This document shows positions 1 to 6,295 of a stretch of 7,047 nucleotides of DNA, piece by piece. The DNA is from Candidatus Krumholzibacteriia bacterium (GTDB taxonomy: Bacteria > Krumholzibacteriota > Krumholzibacteriia > LZORAL124-64-63). The position numbers were made by a program, and so were the translations under genes. The stretch covers positions 1 through 7,047 of the forward strand of contig JADGEP010000200.1 in the NCBI GenBank assembly GCA_016744275.1, read 5' to 3'. Position 1 is the first letter of the stretch. Each line of letters starts with the position of its first letter. Under the pieces are notes generated by a model. It was not told the DNA's origin. It saw nothing but the letters and a program-made list of their open reading frames with translations, and made no database searches.

Positions 1-57
1 GTAAGTGCAGTGATGTGCTCAGCCGACCGGTACTAATAAGCCGTGAGGCTTAATCAT
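1..57 (+). rRNA. 23S ribosomal RNA, 3' end (partial)
   Basis: This is the last part of the large-subunit rRNA, cut by the left edge of the window. It matches from memory the closing stretch of E. coli 23S rRNA: GTAAG at 1-5, then ACCGGTACTAAT at 26-37 and CCGTGAGGCTTAA at 41-53. The mature 3' end is placed at about 57 by analogy with E. coli, where seven bases follow GGCT. It normally pairs with the 23S 5' end, which is outside the window, so the exact end is uncertain by a few bases. Confidence 0.95.
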
Positions 58-62
58 TCTCT

Positions 63-80
63 TTCTTTCTTCGGAAAGAA
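63..80 (+). other. cUUCGg tetraloop hairpin in the 23S-5S spacer
   Basis: Seven base pairs (63-69 with 74-80) close the loop TTCG at 70-73 with a C-G closing pair, the exceptionally stable cUUCGg tetraloop. It starts about six bases after the inferred 23S end. It is probably part of the precursor rRNA structure that guides processing or protects the trimmed end. It has no run of T after it, so it is not a terminator. A second, smaller hairpin (89-93 with 104-108) follows in the same spacer. Confidence 0.6.
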
Positions 81-143
81 CGAAAAACAGACGTTGTGAT
101 GTGCGTCTCAAGAACTACTCTCCATATTCAGTTGTCCAAGGAC

Positions 144-178
144 GACATCCGTGACGCGGGGACGCGAGCGGATATGTC
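144..178 (+). other. Hairpin immediately upstream of 5S rRNA (processing stem)
   Basis: The outer stem pairs GACAT (144-148) with ATGTC (174-178) and CCG (149-151) with CGG (169-171), leaving two bases (172-173) bulged. The inner stem pairs CGCG (155-158) with CGCG (163-166) around GGGA, which fits the GNRA tetraloop class. It ends one or two bases before the inferred 5S 5' end, a position that suits an endonuclease processing signal. The role is inferred from position. The spacer 58-178 contains no tRNA. Confidence 0.5.
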
Positions 179-296
179 TTTCGGCGGCGATAGCGCGTGG
201 GCACCACCTGTTCCCATTCCGAACACAGTAGTGAAACCGCGTTGCGCCGATGGTACTGCAGGGTTGCCCCTGTGGGAGAGTAGGTAACCGCCGGAT
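179..296 (+). rRNA. rrf: 5S ribosomal RNA
   Basis: This is a complete 5S rRNA of about 117 nucleotides, part of the large ribosomal subunit. The terminal helix is visible: bases 180-187 pair with 288-295, with one T-G wobble. The conserved core includes CCCATTCCGAACAC (214-227), GAAAC (232-236), GATGGTACT (249-257) and GGGAGAGTAGG (274-284). It lies about 120 bases after the 23S gene on the same strand, in the usual 23S-5S order, and is followed within a few bases by a terminator. The ends are set from the terminal helix and could shift by one or two bases. Confidence 0.97.
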
Positions 297-301
297 TATC
301 C

Positions 302-337
302 AAAGCCCCTGACCAATAGGTCAGGGGCTTTCTTTTT
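302..337 (+). terminator. Intrinsic terminator of the rRNA operon
   Basis: A perfect 13-bp stem (302-314 with 319-331) with the four-base loop AATA is followed by C and then five T (333-337). The G+C-rich core is GCCCCTGACC. It begins about six bases after 5S rRNA, as expected for the end of an rRNA operon. Confidence 0.93.
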
Positions 338-370
338 GCCTGGAAGTGTCTTACGATCACGAATTGACTG

Positions 371-411
371 GCCCGTTGCCCTCTATTTAGTCTTGGGGCG
401 CGGGCTTTTTT
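371..411 (+). terminator. Second, tandem intrinsic terminator
   Basis: GCCCG (371-375) pairs with CGGGC (401-405). After a T-G wobble and a bulged T (377) the stem continues, 378-382 pairing with 395-399 with a wobble at the end. The 12-base loop is 383-394, and six T follow (406-411). It lies about 35 bases after the first terminator on the same strand. Doubled terminators are common after rRNA operons, where transcription is heavy. It would protect the downstream synthetase gene from rRNA read-through. Confidence 0.75.
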
Positions 412-412
412 G

Positions 413-442
413 TTGGGATGGGGTCGTTGGTGGCCCTATCTT
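413..442 (+). promoter_or_regulatory. Weak sigma-70-like promoter candidate
   Basis: TTGGGA (413-418) and TATCTT (437-442) lie 18 bases apart. Each matches four of six bases of the -35 and -10 consensus. The position, just after the second terminator and about 100 bases before the first start codon, is where a promoter for the protein operon is needed. No better pair was found between 412 and 539, but matches this weak arise by chance and the organism's own consensus is unknown. Confidence 0.22.
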
Positions 443-467
443 TGAGACCGGATTTCCGTTTGAAAGA

Positions 468-494
468 AGGCGTTTTTTTCGCCTCACCTCAGGC
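468..494 (+). promoter_or_regulatory. Overlapping alternative hairpins in the 5' leader
   Basis: AGGCG (468-472) pairs perfectly with CGCCT (480-484) around a loop of seven T. GCCT (481-484) can instead pair with AGGC (491-494), so the two hairpins compete for the same bases. They lie 46-72 bases before the GTG start of the synthetase gene. This could be a simple switch in the leader, but the stems are only four or five pairs long and the function is speculative. Nothing else is recognisable in 412-539: there is no tRNA, no known riboswitch core and no convincing leader peptide. Confidence 0.25.
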
Positions 495-525
495 AGCATC
501 TCGGAAAGTGACACCGCCTCGAAAC

Positions 526-533
526 AAAGAAGG
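526..533 (+). promoter_or_regulatory. Ribosome binding site that fixes the GTG start of the synthetase gene
   Basis: The purine-rich AAAGAAGG ends six bases before GTG 540. The reading frame is open much further upstream, to TTG 336, but that upstream part runs through the terminators. This Shine-Dalgarno sequence therefore supports 540 as the real start. Confidence 0.7.
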
Positions 534-539
534 TTTAGC

Positions 540-2852
540 GTGTTGGATCTCAATCGAGTCGACTCTCACCTGGAAAACATCGTGGCCAGCAGAGATGGGG
601 GAATCGAATCCTCGGGTACTCTCCGCGTGCACGAAGTGGAAATGTATGGCCTGATGGCCGTGATGGGCGTAGCGCATTGTACGGCACGCATGTGGTCCTT
701 GGAATCAGGCACATCCGGCTGCCAGGAATGGGCACGGCAAGCTGCCGAGTTGGCTAATACTGAGGGACGTCTGCTGCTGAAGGTCGTTGGTCGGGACATC
801 CTGCATAAAACCGATGTGGGGGGCGTGAAGGTGATGCGGCTTGAGGGCAGCGATTTTGTCTCTCAATTGGTGGCAGCTGCCGAAGAAATGGCGAGCCGGT
901 TGCAAGCTGATGGTCTTGGAGATGCGGTGGAGGGGATCATGGCGGGGCAATTTGTGCCTCACCAGGCGAATCAGCCGGGCCAGGAAGTGCTGATGAGTTT
1001 GCGTCAAGACCCGGCGTTTGGCCCCTGTGTGGTTGTGGGAATTGGAGGCACGCTGACCGAATGGTACGGCGGGGGTGGCAGTGACCAGGGCGATGCCGGC
1101 AGCACGGTGGTTTTTCCTGCCCACGAAATGACGGCGGAGAATGTGCGCCTGGGATTGACGGCCCATCCGATGTTGAAGCTGCTTTGTTTGCCCTCCCGAT
1201 TGTATGCGGAGGCACCGATGCAACTTGAGAAGCTGGTGGAAGCCGTGATGGGGTTGGCAGCCGTGGGGCAACATTGTGGGCCAGCTGGAAAATCGCCTTA
1301 TACCCTGGAAGAAATTGAAATCAATCCGGCCGTTGCCAGCAATGGTGATCTGGTTGCTCTTGACGGGGTGGGCTTGCTCAGTCGCCGCAAGTGGGATGAT
1401 GTCATTAGGCCAGCTGCGCGGATCAACAACCTGTTGGAACCGCGCAGTGCCGTGGTTATGGGAGTGAGTGCCAAGGGGGCTAATCCTGGACGCATCATTT
1501 TGGACAATTTGCTCAAATCCGACGGTATCTCGGCAGAGCGGATCTATGTGATCCATCAGCGAGAGACTGAGATCTCCGGAGTGCCCTGTTTGGCCAGTGT
1601 GGAGGCGTTGCCTGAGAAGTGCGATCTGGCTGTGGTGGCGATTCCAGCGCAAGGGGCATTGGAGGCCATCGAGGCGTTGGTTGAGCATGATCAGGCGGCC
1701 AGTATTATTCTGATCCCCGGCGGATTCGCTGAAAGTGGCGAAACCGGGCTGGCCACCGCCATCGAAGATGTGCTCAAGGTCGGTCATGCGCGACCGCAGA
1801 GCGGTCCGGTTATGGTTGGGGGCAATTGCCTGGGTATTGTCAGTCGCGACAACTACAACACCTTCTTTTTACCAGATTACAAATTGCCGTTTCATCCAGG
1901 CTTGGGCGAGAACCTGGCCGTCGTCAGTCAGTCGGGCGCCTACCTGGTGACTTTCGCGAGCAACTATGATGGCGTGATCCAGCCAAGGGCCAGCATCAGC
2001 TTTGGCAACCAGATGGATTTGACCGTCGCGGACTTCCTGTGTCACTTTAATGGGGTCTCGGAAGTTGATGTGATTGCATGTTATGTGGAAGGGTTCAAAC
2101 CCGGAGATGGGGACCGCTTTCTGCAGGAATGTCGGCGAGCAAAAGGGTTGGGCAAAAAGGTCATCATCTACAAGGCGGGCAAGACGGCCTTGGGAGCACA
2201 AGCCGCTGCGAGCCATACTGCAAGCCTTGCGGGCGACTATGCTGTTGCACGGGCCTGTTTGCAAAGTGCAGGCGCCACGGTGGCCGAATCGTTGGACGAG
2301 TTTGAAGATTTGATCAAGACCTTCACCCTGCTTGCCGGCAGGGCAGTTGAGGGATTGAGAACGGGAATCATCAGCAATGCGGGTTTTGAATGTTCGACGG
2401 TGACCGATCGGCTGGAGGGGTTGCAACTCGCAGAATTTGATGCCAAGACCCAGGCCCGTCTGGATGCGGTCTTGCCCGGCTTTGCCCACCGCAGCAACCC
2501 CATTGATTGCACGCCAATGACAGGCACGGACGCATTTTGCGACAGTTGCGCGGCGATTTTGGACTGCCCAACGGTGGATCTGGCTATTCTGGCGGCCGTT
2601 CCGGTTACCCCGGCGTTGAACAACTTGCCGCTCAGTACTGAGGGCAAACACCGTGAAAACCTGGAGGCCGAGGGCTCGCAACCCCGTCTCATGGTTGACA
2701 TTATTGCGGGTTCCGCTAAACCTGCTGTAGTTGTGGTCGATTCCGGTAGGATATACGGCCCCATGTGCCGGTTGATCGAACAGGCGGGAATTCCCGTGTT
2801 CCGCAAGATCGACCGTGCGGCCCAAGCCCTGGCGGCCTTTTGCCGAAGTTAG
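540..2852 (+). CDS. NDP-forming acyl-CoA synthetase (acetate--CoA ligase, ADP-forming family), beta-alpha fusion
   Basis: This 770-residue protein belongs to the family that converts acyl-CoA, ADP and phosphate to acid, CoA and ATP, or the reverse, through a phosphohistidine. It is probably cytoplasmic, with no signal peptide seen. The ATP-grasp (beta) half covers about residues 20-285. It includes HKTDVGGV at 89-96, whose His89 likely matches the second active histidine described in archaeal enzymes, and EIEINP ending at 263. The CoA-binding Rossmann domain starts at about 298, with IPGGFAESG in it. The ligase domain starts at about 458 (SQSGA at 463-467), and the catalytic His559 lies in SHTASLAGD. 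A further ligase domain reaches the C-terminus. No GNAT domain is present, so it is not a Pat-type acetyltransferase. Many fused members have the order alpha-beta; here it is reversed. GTG 540 is chosen because of its ribosome binding site and because upstream codons cross terminators. The acyl substrate (acetate, propionate, branched or aryl acids) cannot be told. It is first in the probable operon, 10 bases before sppA. Confidence 0.9.
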   Translation: MLDLNRVDSHLENIVASRDGGIESSGTLRVHEVEMYGLMAVMGVAHCTARMWSLESGTSGCQEWARQAAELANTEGRLLLKVVGRDILHKTDVGGVKVMRLEGSDFVSQLVAAAEEMASRLQADGLGDAVEGIMAGQFVPHQANQPGQEVLMSLRQDPAFGPCVVVGIGGTLTEWYGGGGSDQGDAGSTVVFPAHEMTAENVRLGLTAHPMLKLLCLPSRLYAEAPMQLEKLVEAVMGLAAVGQHCGPAGKSPYTLEEIEINPAVASNGDLVALDGVGLLSRRKWDDVIRPAARINNLLEPRSAVVMGVSAKGANPGRIILDNLLKSDGISAERIYVIHQRETEISGVPCLASVEALPEKCDLAVVAIPAQGALEAIEALVEHDQAASIILIPGGFAESGETGLATAIEDVLKVGHARPQSGPVMVGGNCLGIVSRDNYNTFFLPDYKLPFHPGLGENLAVVSQSGAYLVTFASNYDGVIQPRASISFGNQMDLTVADFLCHFNGVSEVDVIACYVEGFKPGDGDRFLQECRRAKGLGKKVIIYKAGKTALGAQAAASHTASLAGDYAVARACLQSAGATVAESLDEFEDLIKTFTLLAGRAVEGLRTGIISNAGFECSTVTDRLEGLQLAEFDAKTQARLDAVLPGFAHRSNPIDCTPMTGTDAFCDSCAAILDCPTVDLAILAAVPVTPALNNLPLSTEGKHRENLEAEGSQPRLMVDIIAGSAKPAVVVVDSGRIYGPMCRLIEQAGIPVFRKIDRAAQALAAFCRS

Positions 2853-2855
2853 GAA
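2850..2855 (+). promoter_or_regulatory. Ribosome binding site overlapping the synthetase stop codon
   Basis: TAGGAA contains the TAG stop of the upstream gene (2850-2852) and the Shine-Dalgarno core AGGA (2851-2854), eight bases before ATG 2863. Translation of sppA is therefore likely coupled to termination of the synthetase. It also favours ATG 2863 over the in-frame upstream codon at 2815, which lies inside the previous gene. Confidence 0.7.
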
Positions 2856-2862
2856 TCTGAAG

Positions 2863-4644
2863 ATGAAGAAGTTCTGGATTGTGTTTGCCATTGTTGCGGT
2901 GATCATCGGCGGTGGATTTGGAATGATGTGGTACACGTTCAGCAACCTTGAGCAAACCGTCTCGGTTGATGGTGGCGTGTTGGTTTGGGAAGTGTCGGGC
3001 AGTTATTCCGAAGAAAAGGACACGTCCTTTTGGGGGCAGGTGCAAGGCGGTGGGGCCATGACCACCCGCGAGCTTCTATTCAGTCTGTACCGGGCGGCCG
3101 AAGATGAGCGTATCACTGCCATGGTGCTGGACATGCGATCGCTGTCTACCGACTGGGCCAAGATTGATGAAATCCGGGCGGCGGTCGAAACGTTCAAGGA
3201 ATCGGGCAAGCCGGTGATCGCCTATTTTGATGCCGCGGGAACCCGCGAATATGCTTTGGCCTCGCTGGCCGACCAAGTGGTGGTTTCGCCGGAAGCCAAT
3301 GTCATGGTTTTAGGCATCTCGGCTGAGATGGCGTTCATGAAAGACACCCTGGATAAGCTGGGCATGGAAGCGGATTTTGTGCATGTGGGGGCCTACAAGT
3401 CGGCACCCGAGCGCATGACCCGGGCCTCGGCCAGTGACGCCAATCGCGAGATGATCACTTCGATCGTAGACGACCGCTATGATGCACTGGTGAATATGAT
3501 GGCCACCAACCGCGGCGTCGAGACGAGCGTTGTTGACGGCTGGATTGATCATGGCATGTTTGACGCGCCGGCGGCATTGGCCGCGGGCCTGGTCGATACG
3601 ACCATGTATTACGACGAAATGTTCGCCCACCATTTTGGCGAAGATGACGTGACTTTTATTGAGGATTACCAGCTTTCGCCGCCCAAGAAGAGCAAAACGA
3701 CCCACACCGTGGCTATTGTGCATGTGTCGGGCGTGATCATGCCGGGCACCAGCCGGTTTGACCGATTCCAAGGCCAGATCGCGGGCAGCGAGACGATCAC
3801 TGACCAGCTGAGCTCGGTGGCTGATGACGATGATGTGGATGCCGTGATCCTGCGGATCGATAGCCCCGGTGGCAGCGCTTTGGCGAGCGATCTGGTGTGG
3901 AACGAGATCCGCAATCTGCAGGTCAACAAGCCGGTCATTGTCTCGATGAGCGGCATGGCCGCCAGCGGCGGGTACTACATTGCCTGTTTAGGCGACTCCA
4001 TTTTTGCCGACCCGGGCACGTTGACGGGCTCGATCGGTGTCTATGCCGGCAAGATGAGCCGCACCAAGATGTACGAAAAAATCGGCGTCAATCGCGAGTT
4101 CATCACCCGTGGCGCCAACGCCCTCTTGTTCAGCGACGAGGGCACCTTCACCGATCGGCAACGAGTTCTCTTCCAGGCCCAGATGGACAATTTCTACGAA
4201 AGATTCCTCGAGAAAGTGGCCGATGGCCGCGACATGACCCGCGACGAGGTGCATGCGGTGGCCCAGGGCCGGGTTTGGACCGGGCGCCAAGGCATGGAAG
4301 TGGGCTTGGTGGACGAGTTGGGCGGTTTGCGCCGGGCCATCGATTCGGCCAAGTGGATGGTCGGCCTGAAGCCGGAAGATAAAGTGAGCCTGGTGACATT
4401 TTCAGAAGAATTGACCCTTTTTGAACGCATGCTGGTCAAGAGCCTGCGCGACAATGGCGTCATGGCGCAATTGGCAATGGCCGCTTTCCCGACCGAGGCG
4501 TTGCTGGGCGCATCTCCGGCCAGTGCCGTGATGCCGGTGCCGACTCTGCTGGAATCTTTGCGCCGTGATGGAACTTTGGCAGCTGTGTCCCTGTTGGATG
4601 GCCGTCCGGTGGCCATGATGCCGTTTTGGATCAACTTGAACTGA
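2863..4644 (+). CDS. sppA: Signal peptide peptidase SppA, long (67 kDa) type
   Basis: This is a 593-residue inner-membrane serine protease of family S49, which degrades signal peptides left after protein export. It has the long form with two tandem S49 domains, close to the 618 residues of E. coli SppA. An N-terminal membrane anchor spans about residues 4-24 after MKK, and the rest should lie outside the cytoplasmic membrane. The first S49 domain carries the general-base lysine, Lys179 in GAYKSA. The second carries DSPGG at 333-337 and the nucleophile Ser368 in MAASGGYY, followed by LTGSIGVY. The Lys-Ser spacing (189) is close to that of E. coli (Lys209/Ser409). Both dyad residues are present, so it should be active. 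The C-terminal 80 or so residues after the protease fold are poorly conserved. It sits 10 bases after the synthetase gene and 33 bases before the polysaccharide co-polymerase gene, with no terminator on either side, which suggests co-transcription. A functional link to polysaccharide assembly is not shown by the sequence. Confidence 0.95.
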   Translation: MKKFWIVFAIVAVIIGGGFGMMWYTFSNLEQTVSVDGGVLVWEVSGSYSEEKDTSFWGQVQGGGAMTTRELLFSLYRAAEDERITAMVLDMRSLSTDWAKIDEIRAAVETFKESGKPVIAYFDAAGTREYALASLADQVVVSPEANVMVLGISAEMAFMKDTLDKLGMEADFVHVGAYKSAPERMTRASASDANREMITSIVDDRYDALVNMMATNRGVETSVVDGWIDHGMFDAPAALAAGLVDTTMYYDEMFAHHFGEDDVTFIEDYQLSPPKKSKTTHTVAIVHVSGVIMPGTSRFDRFQGQIAGSETITDQLSSVADDDDVDAVILRIDSPGGSALASDLVWNEIRNLQVNKPVIVSMSGMAASGGYYIACLGDSIFADPGTLTGSIGVYAGKMSRTKMYEKIGVNREFITRGANALLFSDEGTFTDRQRVLFQAQMDNFYERFLEKVADGRDMTRDEVHAVAQGRVWTGRQGMEVGLVDELGGLRRAIDSAKWMVGLKPEDKVSLVTFSEELTLFERMLVKSLRDNGVMAQLAMAAFPTEALLGASPASAVMPVPTLLESLRRDGTLAAVSLLDGRPVAMMPFWINLN

Positions 4645-4677
4645 TCAGAAGAACTGATTTGAAGGAGAATTGCGGGC

Positions 4678-6273
4678 ATGGATCCCTTTTTGGATGAACA
4701 AGAATCGAGCGGTGGTGGCTTTGATCCGATGAGCCTGGTGAGGGCATTTTGGCGCCGCAAGATGCTGTTCTTCGTGCCATTTATCCTGTGTCTGTCGATG
4801 GCAGGCATTGCGATCAAGACAATGACGCCGATATATGCCTCGTCGGGCCAGGTGTCGATCAAATTTGAGGGCCTCAATAGCAACTTGTTGACGGACCCGA
4901 GCCGCCGTTATGGGCGTGCGCGCAACATCGACGCGATGGCCTATCACGAAATGAACATGCTGCTCACCTCGCCCGATTTCCTGGAAAAGATGGTGCTCGA
5001 GTTGCGTTTGCAGGATGCCCTGCGAGCGGTTCCGGTGGCTGAAGGCGATACGCCTATGTCCGAAGAACGGGCTATCCGCAAAGCGAAGTCGCGGCTGGCG
5101 TCCATGGTTCAACTCAAGCAAAATGGGCCGCGACTTTTTCGCCTGGAGGTGCGGGATCCGGATCCTGAGCAGGCCTTCAACCTGGCGACCTTCATTCTCA
5201 ATAGATTTGTCGAAGAGTACCGTGCCAGCCAGATGGCAGCCAGCACTTCGACGCGGGAATTTCTGCAGCGTCAGCTGGATGTTTATGAGCAGGATTTGAC
5301 CGAAGCTGAAGCGGCGCTAACCGAGTTTCAGGCTGGCATGGCCTCTGAGAGCTTGCAGAACAATCCCATCAATGCTCTGAATTTGGGTGTCGCCCAAGCG
5401 AATCTGGGCACGGCACGTGAACGTTACAACGGCACAGATGCCACCGAGATGGCCGACCTGGGCCAGGGCATGCGCACTTTGCTGGGAAGCGTACCGGGCA
5501 CCGGCAAATACATGGCCGATGACATCGTCAAGTCGACGGTTGCCGAAATGGAAGTCGTTGGACTCGAACTGCGGCTGCACAATACCGGCACCCGCGATAC
5601 TCGCGATCTCGAAACTCGGGTGGGGCAACTGCGGGTACGTTTGAACACCCGAATTGAAGACATGGTGGCCCTGGAGTATACGAATCTGAGTTATCTGGAT
5701 CAAAACCAGATCAGTCATTTTGTTTATTTCAGCCTGTACCGGTCCGGGTCGCGCCGCGTCATGGATCGCCTGGCTGTGAAAATACAGGAATTCCGCGACT
5801 TCACTGCCCGGCGTCCTGGTCAGTCCACGCGTATTGCGGAATTGCAGGCAGATGTCTCAACGACCCGCGGCCTGGTCGCCAGCATTGAAACGGAAATCAC
5901 CCAGCAGACCATGAATCTGGAGGCGAGCGAATCGGAACTCGGCATGCAGATCCGCATCCGCAAGACGCCGCACCTGGTTTACCGGCCCGTTGAGCCGGAC
6001 AAGTTGAAGCTGACCCTGATGGGCGTGGTGCTCTCCCTGGGCATTGGTTTGGGCCTCGTCATTTTGGCGATTTTCCTGGACCGCAGTTTCAATTCCGTCG
6101 AGGACATCGAACGCACGTTGGGCTTGACGGTGATCGGCACCTTGCCCGTCATTGAGGATGACCACTTCGAGCGGAAGAAGAAGGTCAGAATATTGCGTTG
6201 GGCCACCATCATCTTGGGCATTGTCGCTGTGGGGGCCGTGGGCTTCCTGGTGATTTATCCCCGTCTCGGTTGA
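4678..6273 (+). CDS. Wzz/GumC-like polysaccharide co-polymerase (chain-length determinant) with a third membrane segment
   Basis: This is a 531-residue inner-membrane protein that should set chain length or export of a surface polysaccharide made by a Wzy-type pathway. A Wzz domain starts at about residue 16. The first membrane segment is about 29-46. A large periplasmic part follows, with predicted coiled coils at about 192-225 and 385-425, and the second segment is about 445-467. The proline-containing stretch before it (RPVEPD) and the motif DRSFNSVEDIERTLGL after it, ending in GTLP, are typical of the family. I do not see the usual GNVR motif. A short basic cytoplasmic loop (KKKVRILR) leads to a third hydrophobic segment at about 508-527, just before the C-terminus. 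No kinase domain is fused; the separate kinase is encoded 22 bases downstream. ATG 4678 has the strong ribosome binding site GAAGGAG (4661-4667). The sugar product cannot be inferred. Confidence 0.88.
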   Translation: MDPFLDEQESSGGGFDPMSLVRAFWRRKMLFFVPFILCLSMAGIAIKTMTPIYASSGQVSIKFEGLNSNLLTDPSRRYGRARNIDAMAYHEMNMLLTSPDFLEKMVLELRLQDALRAVPVAEGDTPMSEERAIRKAKSRLASMVQLKQNGPRLFRLEVRDPDPEQAFNLATFILNRFVEEYRASQMAASTSTREFLQRQLDVYEQDLTEAEAALTEFQAGMASESLQNNPINALNLGVAQANLGTARERYNGTDATEMADLGQGMRTLLGSVPGTGKYMADDIVKSTVAEMEVVGLELRLHNTGTRDTRDLETRVGQLRVRLNTRIEDMVALEYTNLSYLDQNQISHFVYFSLYRSGSRRVMDRLAVKIQEFRDFTARRPGQSTRIAELQADVSTTRGLVASIETEITQQTMNLEASESELGMQIRIRKTPHLVYRPVEPDKLKLTLMGVVLSLGIGLGLVILAIFLDRSFNSVEDIERTLGLTVIGTLPVIEDDHFERKKKVRILRWATIILGIVAVGAVGFLVIYPRLG

Positions 6274-6279
6274 GACGGG
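6260..6279 (+). promoter_or_regulatory. Stem-loop over the stop codon between co-polymerase and kinase genes
   Basis: CCCGTCTC (6260-6267) pairs perfectly with GAGACGGG (6272-6279) around the loop GGTT. The TGA stop (6271-6273) lies partly in the loop and partly in the stem. There is no run of T after it, so it is not an intrinsic terminator. It ends five bases before the kinase's Shine-Dalgarno GAGAAGG (6285-6290), and could affect mRNA stability or the ratio of the two proteins. That role is inferred; the pairing itself is directly visible. Confidence 0.55.
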
Positions 6280-6295
6280 AATTGAGAAGGCTGAT

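Noticed and set aside
96..287. Short + strand open frame over the spacer and 5S rRNA
   Set aside because: It lies within the rRNA operon and its sequence is explained by 5S rRNA and spacer hairpins.
361..392. TTGACT at 364-369 as a -35 box with a -10 near 384-391
   Set aside because: The best -10-like sequences lie only 14 to 16 bases away or match poorly, and the region is better explained by the second terminator's stem-loop.
336..539. In-frame upstream extension of the synthetase reading frame, from a TTG at 336
   Set aside because: It would start inside the T run of the first terminator and run through the whole second terminator. It lacks a ribosome binding site, and the family's N-terminal homology begins only after GTG 540.
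705..1787. Long open frame on the - strand (360 codons) opposite the synthetase gene
   Set aside because: It is antisense to a well-supported gene. Its translation is rich in His, Gln and Arg with no recognisable domain, as expected for a shadow of a G+C-rich coding frame.
1869..2945. Second long - strand open frame (358 codons) across the synthetase end and sppA start
   Set aside because: It overlaps two real genes in antisense and shows no domain or plausible start. It is a shadow frame.
4644..4658. Small inverted repeat ATCAG/CTGAT after the sppA stop codon
   Set aside because: The stem is only five A+T-containing pairs and is followed by TT and the next ribosome binding site. It is too weak for a terminator and is easily a chance match.
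5154..5165. Tandem palindrome GGATCC GGATCC inside the co-polymerase gene
   Set aside because: It encodes part of the common Wzz-family segment RDPDPE with ordinary Asp and Pro codons, so coding explains it.
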